Below are positions 1 through 8,529 of a stretch of DNA of 64,000 nucleotides, piece after piece. Source of the DNA: Prochloraceae cyanobacterium (lineage in GTDB: Bacteria > Cyanobacteriota > Cyanobacteriia > Cyanobacteriales > JASJDA01). How positions within the stretch are numbered: the stretch's first letter is position 1; every line of letters begins with the position of its first letter. The translations under genes and the position numbers were made by a program. The notes under the pieces were generated by a model. The model did no database searches. It was not told where the DNA came from and saw only the letters and a list, made by a program, of their open reading frames with translations. The DNA lies in the NCBI GenBank assembly GCA_030065755.1, contig JASJDA010000003.1, positions 1 to 64,000 of the forward strand, given 5' to 3'.

Positions 1-147
1 CTTTTAGAAACTAACTATTCCGTCGAACAGATTGCTTTAGATGTAGGCTATCAAAATATCAATCATTTTTATCGTCAATTTCGTAATTATCACCAAACTA
101 CGCCTCAAAGCTGGAGGAAGAAACAACGTTCTCACGCCTCGTTATAA
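1..147 (+). CDS. AraC-family regulator, C-terminal fragment (5' end outside window)
   Basis: Frame 1 is open from the first base to a TAA at 145-147 and gives 48 residues. They match the second helix-turn-helix of AraC/XylS regulators: a start like SVEQIALDVGYQN, then HFYRQFRNYH and TPQSWRK. This half of the domain reads DNA. The effector-binding part and the start lie upstream of the window. An intrinsic terminator follows at 209-249, so the gene probably ends its own transcript. It faces the glycoside hydrolase cluster on the same strand, but nothing seen shows that it controls that cluster. Family assignment is firm; function is unknown. Confidence 0.85.
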   Translation, partial: LLETNYSVEQIALDVGYQNINHFYRQFRNYHQTTPQSWRKKQRSHASL

Positions 148-557
148 GGATACCCTAAAATATTACCTATTAGCTGTCAATCGAGCGACTAATATATTCT
201 CTATATCTGATACTAGATTATGCTATTTACCAATCTAGTATCTTTTTTTATGTCAACATTTCTGGCAATCCTAAAATTTCAGTTTTTAAAAATGCTTAGA
301 TGATATTAAATATTTTATTTTTTCCTTTTGACGAGATCTAAAAATACTTAACTCTTAATTATTATATTACCTAAAAATAGTTAATTATTTGCGATCTTTC
401 CTCGAGATAATATGTATATATGGAAAGCAAAGAAAACAAGCCAATAAGCTTTCAAAATCTTTGACAATCTAGGGATTGAATTTTAATTTATATGATTATC
501 AATCAAAAGCTTTCCTATCAATAATTTCTCAAAAAAAACTTAACAAGGAGATTAATC
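148..557. other. Intergenic region before the trefoil/GH cluster
   Basis: This AT-rich stretch of about 410 bp has no supportable ORF. It holds the terminator at 209-249 and presumably the promoter of the 558 gene, but I can point to no clear -35/-10 pair. The ribosome-binding site AAGGAG lies at about 545-550. Confidence 0.5.
209..249 (+). terminator. Intrinsic terminator after the AraC gene
   Basis: A perfect 11-bp stem (GATACTAGATT at 209-219 with AATCTAGTATC at 232-242) and a 12-nt loop are followed at once by seven T residues. This is a textbook Rho-independent terminator for the plus-strand gene ending at 147. Confidence 0.85.
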
Positions 558-1001
558 ATGGCAGATTTATCTAAGGAATCAGCATATGCCTTTGCCGTCC
601 GTTGGCCTGGAGAAGAGAAATATTATATGAGTTATGAAACTGATTCGGGATGGTGCAGGCAAAATTACGAAACAAGGAATGACTCCCAATTTATTCTTGT
701 CCCCGAAGACGAACCTCGGAAAAATGTATTTTTAGTTCAAAATGTATATCCAGATTCAAGTATTGATAAATGGTTAAGCTATTCGGGCGATAATCTTCGA
801 GTTGGCCTCTACTCAGCTAAATCGGATGCGACTCCCTGGGAGTTTGTCCGTACCGATAATTCTAATTTTTACAAACTTAAATGCCTTTATGAAGGTAAAG
901 GTAAAAATAAATGGCTCAGCTTTCAATGGGATGGACGTTGGAATTATCTTTATACTAATGAATCGGATGCCTGCCCTTATCAATTGATTATCAGGACTTA
1001 G
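558..1001 (+). CDS. Three-lobed, beta-trefoil-like protein of unknown function
   Basis: The protein has 147 residues and a good Shine-Dalgarno (AAGGAG, 7-8 nt before the ATG). I do not recognise a named family. Three similar lobes are visible: one around residues 20-50 (KYYMSYETDSGW), one around 70-100 (KWLSYSGDNLRVGLY, then WEFVRTD) and one around 115-147 (KWLSFQWDGRWNYLY, then YQLIIRT). A three-fold pattern of this length is typical of beta-trefoil lectin-like or fascin-like folds, so sugar binding is a reasonable inference. No signal peptide is visible. It leads a same-strand row with a chitinase and two glucanases, which fits a carbohydrate-recognition role. The gene is real; the fold is inferred. 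Confidence 0.6.
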   Translation: MADLSKESAYAFAVRWPGEEKYYMSYETDSGWCRQNYETRNDSQFILVPEDEPRKNVFLVQNVYPDSSIDKWLSYSGDNLRVGLYSAKSDATPWEFVRTDNSNFYKLKCLYEGKGKNKWLSFQWDGRWNYLYTNESDACPYQLIIRT

Positions 1002-1112
1002 ACAAAAAACAACAAAAAAACAGCCTCAAACCCAAGTAGGACAATGGAGCAATTAATTTAAGCTTAGAGTCTGTCACAGCAATTTTGTAATTTCATTTTT
1101 TGGAGGTAATTT

Positions 1113-1991
1113 ATGACTTGTCAATGCGGAAAATCATATATTGTTAAGCAAGGAGATATACTCTTTGACATTGCCCAGCGAGAGTTAGGTGATGGTAATC
1201 GTTGGCGAGAAATCATGAACCCTGATTGCAGTGGTCTTGTTAACGAGATAATTTTTCCAGGTCAAGAATTGTGTATTCCTAATGGTCCGTCTGCAGGAAG
1301 TGGTTTCTCAAATATTGTCTCGCGTTTAACTTACAAATCTATGTTTCCAAATCGTGATGATTTGTATTTGTATGACAGTTTAGTAACAGCAACCCAAAGA
1401 TACCCAAAATTCTGTAATGAAAGATCTGATATAGAACGCAAACGCGAAGCAGCAGCATTTTTGGCTAATATTGCTCACGAAACTAGTGGTCTTAAATACG
1501 TTGAAGAATTACGCTGCATTCCTAATGGCTGTGGAGATGAATATTGCAAAAATAACACCCAGTATCCATGTCAGCCCGATCGCAGCTATCACGGTCGGGG
1601 TCCTATGCAGCTTTCGTGGAACTACAACTACGGTGCGGCGAGTGAAGCTTTGGGAATGGGAAAAGAGTTGCTTGTCAATCCTGACCGAGTCAAGTCGGAT
1701 GGCGAGATCGCATTTGCTACAGCTTTGTGGTTTTGGATGACTCCTCAATTCTCCAAGCCTTCTTGCCACGAAGTTATGAGCGGTCTTTGGAATCCTTCTC
1801 CCGATGATGTAAGCAAAGGGCGCGTGCCTGGTTTTGGTATGACTATCAATATTATTAACGGTGCTTTGGAATGTAGCCTACCTACAAATGACAAAGTTGA
1901 GAGTCGGGTTAACTATTACAGGCAGTTTTGCGGAATGCTGGGCGTAAGTGCAGACAATAACGTCTACTGCGATCGCATGGAACATTATTAA
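1113..1991 (+). CDS. LysM-domain GH19 chitinase
   Basis: The 292-residue protein has an N-terminal LysM domain at about 7-57 (YIVKQGDILFDIAQREL, then FPGQELCIP), which binds chitin or peptidoglycan. A GH19 catalytic domain follows at about 70-270. GH19 marks are NIAHETSG with the probable catalytic Glu123, an Asp/Glu-rich stretch after LKYVEE that may carry the second acid, and YHGRGPMQLSWNYNYG near 159-174, the family signature. GH19 enzymes cut beta-1,4-linked GlcNAc polymers; some relatives act as endolysins on murein. A GGAGG ribosome-binding site precedes the ATG. There is no Sec signal peptide, so export would need another route or lysis. Cysteines are frequent, which suits an extracellular protein. 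The neighbouring glucanases suggest attack on fungal or oomycete walls. Confidence 0.88.
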   Translation: MTCQCGKSYIVKQGDILFDIAQRELGDGNRWREIMNPDCSGLVNEIIFPGQELCIPNGPSAGSGFSNIVSRLTYKSMFPNRDDLYLYDSLVTATQRYPKFCNERSDIERKREAAAFLANIAHETSGLKYVEELRCIPNGCGDEYCKNNTQYPCQPDRSYHGRGPMQLSWNYNYGAASEALGMGKELLVNPDRVKSDGEIAFATALWFWMTPQFSKPSCHEVMSGLWNPSPDDVSKGRVPGFGMTINIINGALECSLPTNDKVESRVNYYRQFCGMLGVSADNNVYCDRMEHY

Positions 1992-2126
1992 ATTTCTCCA
2001 TGAATTACTCCCTCCGTCTGTTTTTTAAGAATTAGATACTTTTTTCAACCTAGCAGAGTGTCTATCTGCTCCAAACTATCTGAATACTTCCACAAAATAC
2101 ATTTCAATCCTTGAGGAAAGTACTTT

Positions 2127-3494
2127 ATGTCTCAATTTCTTGGTCTAGCCTTTAGTCCCTATGTCGGACACTGGACAGGAAACCCCCCTAAGGTTCCTAA
2201 TTGGAACTCATACAGCCAGCAGGATATAGTCCGTATGCTGGAGGTAATCGCGCCTCACTTCGACAAAATTAGCACTTACAGCATGGGTGTTGCTGGATAT
2301 CCATTAACAACGCCTTGGAATCAAGTCGATTCTAACTGTCTTGTAGCTGGTGCAGCTGCCCAGTTGAATCAGCAAATGGGCAAAATAGCAATTCAGGTGG
2401 CACAGGGAATTTATCAGTTAGAAGATGGAGGGTTACAACAGAGAGAAATTGAAGCCGCTTTTTCTGCAGCTAAGGCAGCAAATGCTCTTTATCCCAACAC
2501 CGTAACTTCTTTAGTTTTCACAAATGAGTATTTGGTTGACGCACAAAAAACCAATGCTGTTAACACCATGATTGTGAGCAATAAACAGAAAGCACACAAT
2601 CTAAATATAAAGGTGGGGGTGCGATCGCATACTTTTGGAGAAATTACCAATCCTCAAAGCCATTTTTACAACGAATTGAAAACCCTCATCCAAAATTGCG
2701 ATTTTATCCAATGCAATCTTTATCCAGGTATGCACTCTCCTAACCCAACTGAGGGTGTGAATCAGGTGGGCCAAGCTTTTTATCAAATCAAGACGGCGGT
2801 TGCAAATATCAATCCACAATGCGAGGTCACGATCGGCGAAACTGGTTGGCCATCTCAAGGGATTAGTTTCAACAAAACAGACAACAATGTAGCAAATCTT
2901 CTTGCCTATTACGAGGCAATTAAGAAGTGGGCATTTGAGAACCGTGCGCTCACTTACCTGTTTGAAGCGATCGATGAACCTTGGAAAAGCAACCAGAATA
3001 GTTCGGACACTCTCTCGCCAGGGGGGCCGAATGGTGCAGAGGGACACTACGGTCTTTGGTACCTAAACACTCAGGGTGGGTATACGCACAAAGGTGGGTC
3101 TAGCCTAGGATTAAAGGTTGCCTTAAAAGCTAGCAACCAACAATATGTTTCTGCTGATTTCGATCGAGGTGGAATTCTTGTCGCCAACCGTGATGTTTTA
3201 GACGATTGGGAAACCTTTGAGTTAATTAAGCTAGACGGTAACAAAAATGGGTTGCGGGCAGCTAATGGGCAATATGTTTCTGCTGATTTCAATCAAGGTG
3301 CAATTCTTGTCGCCAACCGCGATCTCATTAATGAGTGGGAAATTTTTGAGTTAATCAAGCGAGACGGTAACAAAATTGGCTTGCGAGCAGCTAATGGGCA
3401 ATATATTTCTGCCGATTTCAATCAAGGTGCAATTCTTGTCGCCAACCGCGATCGAATTAGTGACTGGGAAACCTTTGAGTTAATTGAGAAATGA
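2127..3494 (+). CDS. GH17-like beta-1,3-glucanase with C-terminal fascin-like beta-trefoil
   Basis: The 455-residue protein has two parts. Residues 1 to about 325 resemble GH17 endo-beta-1,3-glucanases: TIGETGWPSQG contains the expected nucleophile Glu238, and VFTNEYL carries the likely acid/base Glu134. Residues of about 328-455 are three tandem lobes of about 41 residues, each with QYVSADF, LVANRD and WETFEL motifs. That is the pattern of fascin-like trefoils, which here may bind glucan. An AGGAAAG-type ribosome-binding site precedes the ATG. No signal peptide is seen. The same trefoil ends the next gene, a broken GH64. The pairing suggests two complementary laminarin/glucan-cutting enzymes sharing one targeting module. 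Distant GH5-like assignments cannot be excluded. Confidence 0.82.
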   Translation: MSQFLGLAFSPYVGHWTGNPPKVPNWNSYSQQDIVRMLEVIAPHFDKISTYSMGVAGYPLTTPWNQVDSNCLVAGAAAQLNQQMGKIAIQVAQGIYQLEDGGLQQREIEAAFSAAKAANALYPNTVTSLVFTNEYLVDAQKTNAVNTMIVSNKQKAHNLNIKVGVRSHTFGEITNPQSHFYNELKTLIQNCDFIQCNLYPGMHSPNPTEGVNQVGQAFYQIKTAVANINPQCEVTIGETGWPSQGISFNKTDNNVANLLAYYEAIKKWAFENRALTYLFEAIDEPWKSNQNSSDTLSPGGPNGAEGHYGLWYLNTQGGYTHKGGSSLGLKVALKASNQQYVSADFDRGGILVANRDVLDDWETFELIKLDGNKNGLRAANGQYVSADFNQGAILVANRDLINEWEIFELIKRDGNKIGLRAANGQYISADFNQGAILVANRDRISDWETFELIEK

Positions 3495-3545
3495 TTTTCC
3501 ATTCTAAGATTGACCACCTCTTATAAAATTTACGGAGAAAAGATC

Positions 3546-5156
3546 GTGAAATTATCGATTGTCAATAATACAGGTCAGTACAAGAATAATGATATTTATT
3601 TCGGTATCATTGGACAACGATCGATCCAATGGGGATTCATCAATTCTAATACCAATTCTCGAAAATAACGAGAGACAAAAGGAACAGGGAATAGGGAATA
3701 GGGAATAGGGAATAGGGAACAGAGGGATTTGAGCTTTTTTTATTAATAAAAACTATTTCTTATCTCTCTAGTTACTTTTGAGAAATGGTATAACGGTAGT
3801 TGGCAAAAAGCTCCGCCAGAAAGTCAGAGAGTAAATGTTCCATTTTTTAACCTCGCTTCTCAACCCTCGATCGACTTATCTCCACCCCTTATTTCTGGTC
3901 GATGCTGGCTCTCAATTGGTCAACCTTCGATCGTTCCTATATGGGATTCAGGCTTTACAGGATCAGCATTTAATGCAGCAACAGATCCCAATTACAATAT
4001 CATTTTTGATAAATTTGAATTCACCTACGAGTCAAATAATAAAATTTTTTGTAATACGACTAGCGTGGATTTCTTTGGGCTGCCGATTACTGCGAAACTA
4101 ATAGGCAATAAGAGCCAGACTGTAGGGATATCCGTGCCCAGAAGTCAAGTATTTAAAGCATTTCAAGAAACTCCTCCCTTTGATTCACTGATTCGCACTG
4201 TTGGGAATACACAGTTAAGAATCTTAGCACCACAAAAAGATTCCGCATTCGATCCAACCTACTTCGATCCTTATATTCTTCAATCTTGGCAACAGTATCA
4301 AAGTCAATAGTTAACGCTACAACCTTTACCCTACAATGGTGCCACCTATATTTCAACAGGAAGTGTTGATGCTAATAACGTGTTTAACTTTGTCACAACG
4401 CCAGGTAATACCAAACACACAATTAAGAAACCAACTTCTACTGATGTCTTTGGTTGTGATGGTGTTTTTAACCCAACGGGTAGCGGTTTATATTTCGACA
4501 TTGATGGAGATATTAAAAATCAAGTTTCATCAGCATTGAATCGGACAATTTTACTCAACAGTGATTCCTCAACTTGGTGTGATGAGAGTAAATATTATCT
4601 CAATTCAATCACCAATTACTATGCCAAAATTTTGCCCGAATTAAGTATTAATGGAAAGTCTTATGCTTTTCCTTATGATGACAAGTGCGAACAAAGTAGC
4701 ACCCTCGTTGACACCTCACCAACAGAAATCGTGCTTACCTTAACGGCATTTTCTGGCGGCGAACCTTCGACTAAAAGGATTGCCTTAAAAGCCAGTAACC
4801 AACAATATGTTTCTGCTGATTTCAATCGAGGTGGAACTCTTGTCGCCAACCGCGATGTTTTAGACGACTGGGAAACTTTTGAGTTAGTCGAGGGAAACGT
4901 TAACAAAATTGGGTTACGGGCAGCTAATGGACAATATGTTTCTGCTGATTTAAATGACGGGGGGAAACTTGTCGCCAATCGTGATGTTTTAGACGACTGG
5001 GAAACCTTTGAGTTAGTCGAGGGAAACGGTAACAAAATTGGGTTGCGGGCAGCTAATGGACAATATGTTTCTGCTGATTTCAATCAAAGTGGAACTCTTA
5101 TCGCTAACCGCGATCGCTTAGACGACTGGGAAACCTTTGAGTTAATTGAAAGATGA
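3546..5156 (+). pseudogene. GH64 beta-1,3-glucanase (thaumatin-like) with fascin-like trefoil, disrupted
   Basis: A GTG start after GGAGA opens a frame (KLSIVNNTGQY, IYFGIIGQ) typical of GH64 N-termini. It is broken at 3650 by a 141-bp MITE that brings stops. Beyond the MITE the same frame resumes at 3792 (NGSWQKAPP) and reads as a GH64 domain (FEFTYESNN, FCNTTSVD, DVFGCDGVF, SGLYFDIDGDI) to three fascin-like lobes ending at 5153. Removing the MITE plus one TAA copy deletes 144 bp and restores the frame exactly (GFINS-NGSWQ). A second lesion is an in-frame TAG at 4308-4310 between YQSQ and LTLQPLPYNG. The intact enzyme would have made oligosaccharides from beta-1,3-glucan. A short product from 4380 could still carry the trefoil. 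Confidence 0.85.
3650..3790. mobile_element. MITE of 141 bp inserted in the GH64 gene
   Basis: The left end (TACCAATTCTCGAAAATAAC) and the inverted right end (TACCATTTCTCAAAAGTAAC) form imperfect terminal inverted repeats of about 27 bp. The element is flanked by direct TAA repeats at 3647-3649 and 3791-3793, which I read as the target-site duplication. The interior has a GGGAATA heptamer run and a segment ending TTTGAGCTTTTTTTATTAAT. Partial copies of the same element lie at 42286-42362 and 42488-42590. There is no coding capacity, so it would be moved by a transposase supplied in trans. Confidence 0.82.
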
Positions 5157-5525
5157 TTTCCCATCCTTAGTATTTTGTCGTTTCTCTCTTTAGGCTGATA
5201 GATATCGACATTTATCCCCGCGTTACGGATTGATGACCATTCGCTACCGTAGGGGCTATGCTTTCACTCCTGCACCTGGAGGGATGGGCTTGCTTGTCTC
5301 TCGTTAAATCTTTTTAGAGATTATTAAGATTAGGTATTTCTGTTACATTTCTTCAACTTGTACAGTTGTAGCTGTATGACTTTATACCAGGCTCACCATC
5401 AAGCTAGTTAAGTTGTCTGGGTTCAGAGAGATTAAGGCACTCTCCATTAATTCCTAGCGGCTAATCCTTCAAAATGCTGCCCTGTGTAGGTTTCAGCCGA
5501 TTTCTAGCCAACGAATCGCACAACA
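5157..5525. other. Intergenic region between GH64 pseudogene and mutS2
   Basis: About 370 bp separate the converging genes. A short open stretch at 5194-5308 lacks a start codon and matches nothing I recognise. I see no convincing terminator, RNA gene or repeat. Confidence 0.4.
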
Positions 5526-8009
5526 TCAAATCAAATAAGCCACAGTCGCACCCGAACCGCCTTCATTTTGAGGTGCTAATTCAAAACGATCGACTTGAGG
5601 ATGTCTCTCTAAGAACTCGTGTACTCCTTCGCGCAAGCGTCCCGTACCTTTACCGTGTATAATCCACAATACTCGCGAACCAGCACCACTAGCTACGGCG
5701 ATCGCTCTTTCTAAATCTGATTCTGCATTAACTACCCGACTTCCTCGCAGATCCACTGTATTTTGAGAAGTCCTTACCGTGGGAATAGTTTTAGGTGTAG
5801 CAGGAGGTTTAGAAGTTTTAGTAGGTGTAGTTTTTTGTTTGGGAGGTGCTTCTACTTTCTTCCCGTCCAAAGACACCACATCTGTTATTTCTACGGTCAT
5901 TTTCATCAAACCGAAGCGGACGGTTACTTGTGTTTCTTCTTCGTTAATACTCAATACTTCTCCTGTTTGACCGAGACTGGGAATCTTTACTTTTTCTCCT
6001 ACTTGCGGTTTATAACCTGGTTTAGTAGTTTTAGATTTTTGCTGCTTGGGTAGTTGACGATCGGCTATTTTATTTAAAGCTTCTGTAGCCTTTTGCGCAT
6101 TTTGCGCTGTTTGTCCTGCTTGTTGTAATTGGCGTATAACTTGAGCAATTTCTTCTTTAGCAAGACCGATCGCTTTTTGTATTTCTCTTTCTTGATTTAG
6201 CTTTAATTCTCTTTCTCTCTCTTTTAAACTCGATGCTTTATCAGATACTTCTGTATAGAAACTTTCTGCTTCTCGTAACAATTTAGCTGCTTCTTTGGCT
6301 TTACTTTCTTGTTCTCTTCGCTGCGCTTCTAATTCAGAAATTACTAGGTTAATATCTTCTGAAAGTTCTCCGATACCCTCTTGTGCGACTTCAATAATTT
6401 CTGGTTTTAAACCCAAACGTCCCGCAATAGCTAAAGCATTGGATCGACCTGGAATTCCCCACAAAAGTCTATAGGTAGGTGAAAGAGTGCGATCGTCAAA
6501 TTCAACTGAAGCATTTTCAAAACGCTGGTCTTGATATTTGAGTGCTTTTAATTCCCCGTAATGGGTAGTAGCAATAGTAAGTCGGTTCTGGTCTGCTAAA
6601 TATTTGAGAAGAGCGATCGCTAAAGCACTACCTTCGGCTGGATCTGTTCCTGCTCCCACTTCGTCTAATACAACTAGAGATGAGGATAGGCTAGGACTAG
6701 GAATGTTTGCTGGATCTTCACTCAATTGGTTTTCTTCTTCTGTTGTTTCCCTTTCTTCTTCAGTTTTAGCTCCTAAAGCTTCAATAATCCGAGTAATACG
6801 ACGTATGTGACCTGAAAAAGTAGACAAACTCTGCTCTAATGATTGCTCGTCGCCAATATCAGCTAATACTCTTTCAAACCAAGGTAATTCTACTGGTTCT
6901 TTAGCAGTGACAAATAAACCGACTTTTGCCATTAATGCGGCTATGGCGATCGTCTTTAAGGTAACAGTTTTACCCCCCGTGTTGGGACCAGTAATTGCTA
7001 CTACTCTAATCTGGGGTTTAATTTGAACGTTAATGGGGACAACTTCTGTTCCTTGTTCGTGTTGTTGCTGCCAAACTAATAGAGGATGTCGCAACTGACG
7101 CAGGGTAATAGTTTCATCCCCATCTGTGTCAATAAATCTAGGAGGATTTGCTTCTAACCACAAGCTATAACGCGCTTTAGCGGTAGCCAAATCTACGATC
7201 GTAGCCACTGCTAATAAGTGTTCTATGTCGCTTTGAACTTCTGTTACTTGTTCGGTTAAACCTTGTAGAACAGCTTCTATTTCTCGTTTTTCTTGTCGGC
7301 TATATTGACGCAGTCTATTTCCTGGTTCGATAACTGCTTTGGGTTCTATATATAAAGTTGCTCCGGTGCTAGAGGTGTCGTGAACTATTCCTGGAATTGC
7401 GTCTTTTTGGGGTGCTTTAACTGGAATAACAAAGCGATCGCCTCTTTGAGTAACTACTTGTTCTTGAACTGCTCCGCTTTGCTTTTGTATAATTCTCTGG
7501 AGTATTTGATAGATTCGATCGCGCACTACTTTCATTTGGCGGCGAATTTCCCCTAGTTTGGGACTTGCTCGATCGGTTACTTTCCCCTGTTCGTCTATAC
7601 AACGGTAAATTTCTTGCTCTAATTCTGGATAAGTTCGCACTTCTGCGAATAATTCGGTTAAAACGGGTATTTCTTCTTGGCTTTCAATTACTCTTCGCAA
7701 GCGCCTGACCCCTGCTAGAGTTGTAGATATATCTAGCAGTTCCGACCCCGATAGCATTCCCCCCAATTTTGCTCTTTCGAGGGAGTCTCCTATATCTTTT
7801 ATCCCCTCAAAAGATAAACCATTGTCTAGGCTTGCTTCTAGCTGGTAAATTTCTTTGGTTTGTGCTAATAAATTCAAACTTTCAGCTTTGGTTGCTGGAA
7901 TTTTGAGATGACGAGCAGCCACAGCACCCAGTTTAGTGGCTGCGAAGGTTGATAAGTGTTGGCACAGACGGTGCCATTCCAGTAATTCTAGTGTTTCTGA
8001 TTCAATCAA
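5526..8009 (-). CDS. mutS2: Endonuclease MutS2
   Basis: The 827-residue protein has the full MutS2 layout. A MutS core and clamp run to about 300. The ABC-type ATPase has Walker A TGPNTGGKT near 340 and VVLDEVGAGTDP as Walker B/signature, followed by THYGELKAL. A long coiled coil rich in Glu, Lys and Gln covers about 520-640, a KOW-like segment (VGEKVKIPSLGQTG) follows, and a C-terminal Smr nuclease domain occupies about 750-827 (VDLRG, then IIHGKGTGRLR). MutS2 suppresses homologous recombination and, in some bacteria, rescues collided ribosomes through Smr. A low-complexity Lys/Thr/Pro linker of about 30 residues precedes Smr. The length is a little above the usual 780-800. Confidence 0.96.
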   Translation of the reverse strand: MIESETLELLEWHRLCQHLSTFAATKLGAVAARHLKIPATKAESLNLLAQTKEIYQLEASLDNGLSFEGIKDIGDSLERAKLGGMLSGSELLDISTTLAGVRRLRRVIESQEEIPVLTELFAEVRTYPELEQEIYRCIDEQGKVTDRASPKLGEIRRQMKVVRDRIYQILQRIIQKQSGAVQEQVVTQRGDRFVIPVKAPQKDAIPGIVHDTSSTGATLYIEPKAVIEPGNRLRQYSRQEKREIEAVLQGLTEQVTEVQSDIEHLLAVATIVDLATAKARYSLWLEANPPRFIDTDGDETITLRQLRHPLLVWQQQHEQGTEVVPINVQIKPQIRVVAITGPNTGGKTVTLKTIAIAALMAKVGLFVTAKEPVELPWFERVLADIGDEQSLEQSLSTFSGHIRRITRIIEALGAKTEEERETTEEENQLSEDPANIPSPSLSSSLVVLDEVGAGTDPAEGSALAIALLKYLADQNRLTIATTHYGELKALKYQDQRFENASVEFDDRTLSPTYRLLWGIPGRSNALAIAGRLGLKPEIIEVAQEGIGELSEDINLVISELEAQRREQESKAKEAAKLLREAESFYTEVSDKASSLKERERELKLNQEREIQKAIGLAKEEIAQVIRQLQQAGQTAQNAQKATEALNKIADRQLPKQQKSKTTKPGYKPQVGEKVKIPSLGQTGEVLSINEEETQVTVRFGLMKMTVEITDVVSLDGKKVEAPPKQKTTPTKTSKPPATPKTIPTVRTSQNTVDLRGSRVVNAESDLERAIAVASGAGSRVLWIIHGKGTGRLREGVHEFLERHPQVDRFELAPQNEGGSGATVAYLI

Positions 8010-8225
8010 GGCGCGAATTTCTATGCTGCTCTATCTATCATTATTGAGCAATTTTTTGTTGTTTGTCGTACTTCGGACTTCTTTTTTCTCACATCTACTT
8101 TATTTCTAGCTTACATTTCCTGCAAATTGTAAACTAATGTTGCTAAATCTTTTTTTTTACGTTACATTTAATAACAAGAGCTTGACTTGTGTGTAGTTTT
8201 AAAATATTTAGAACAGGTTATTACC

Positions 8226-8369
8226 ATGGAAAACAAAGGAACCAAATTCGGATTCACTAACTTCGCTGAAACTTGGAATGGTCGTCTAGCAATGCTTGGT
8301 TTTCTCATCGGTCTGTTGACTGAACTTCTGACTGGTCAAGGTATCCTGAGCCAGTTAGGTCTTGTCTAA
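8226..8369 (+). CDS. hli: High-light-inducible protein (one-helix Lhc-like, Hli/Scp)
   Basis: This 47-residue protein has the chlorophyll-binding motif ETWNGRLAMLGF inside a single hydrophobic helix that ends in LLTELLTGQG. Hli proteins dimerise in the thylakoid membrane and bind chlorophyll and carotenoid, protecting photosystem II assembly and chlorophyll turnover under excess light. I chose the ATG at 8226. The open frame reaches further upstream to 8187, but that extension is not conserved-looking. The upstream 200 bp are AT-rich and probably hold a stress promoter. A strong hairpin follows 7 nt after the stop, so it is monocistronic. Confidence 0.93.
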   Translation: MENKGTKFGFTNFAETWNGRLAMLGFLIGLLTELLTGQGILSQLGLV

Positions 8370-8376
8370 TGTTTTT

Positions 8377-8405
8377 CCCGCCCTAGATATTTAGGGCGGG
8401 GATTT
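8377..8405 (+). terminator. Hairpin terminator of hli
   Basis: CCCGCCCTA (8377-8385) pairs perfectly with TAGGGCGGG (8392-8400) and is followed by GATTTTC. The GC-rich stem just after the stop, with a short T tract, fits an intrinsic terminator. Confidence 0.75.
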
Positions 8406-8529
8406 TCAATTATTTAAATTTCTTAACTTACCGAAACTATTCGGTAATGTCTTTATATTTATATACTTGAATTAATTATCAATAAAATAAAAGTGCAATA
8501 CTACTGGAGGAGAAAGATAAAAAATAACA

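Noticed and set aside
3835-4101. Plus-strand ORF of 88 residues
   Set aside because: It lies in another frame of the GH64 pseudogene, whose own frame reads as GH64 protein across the region.
5194-5310. Open stretch with RYGLMTIRYRRGY
   Set aside because: No start codon or ribosome-binding site, and no family recognised; left as part of the gap.
5763-6053. Plus-strand ORF rich in Phe, Arg and Ser
   Set aside because: Antisense shadow of mutS2, no ribosome-binding site and biased composition.
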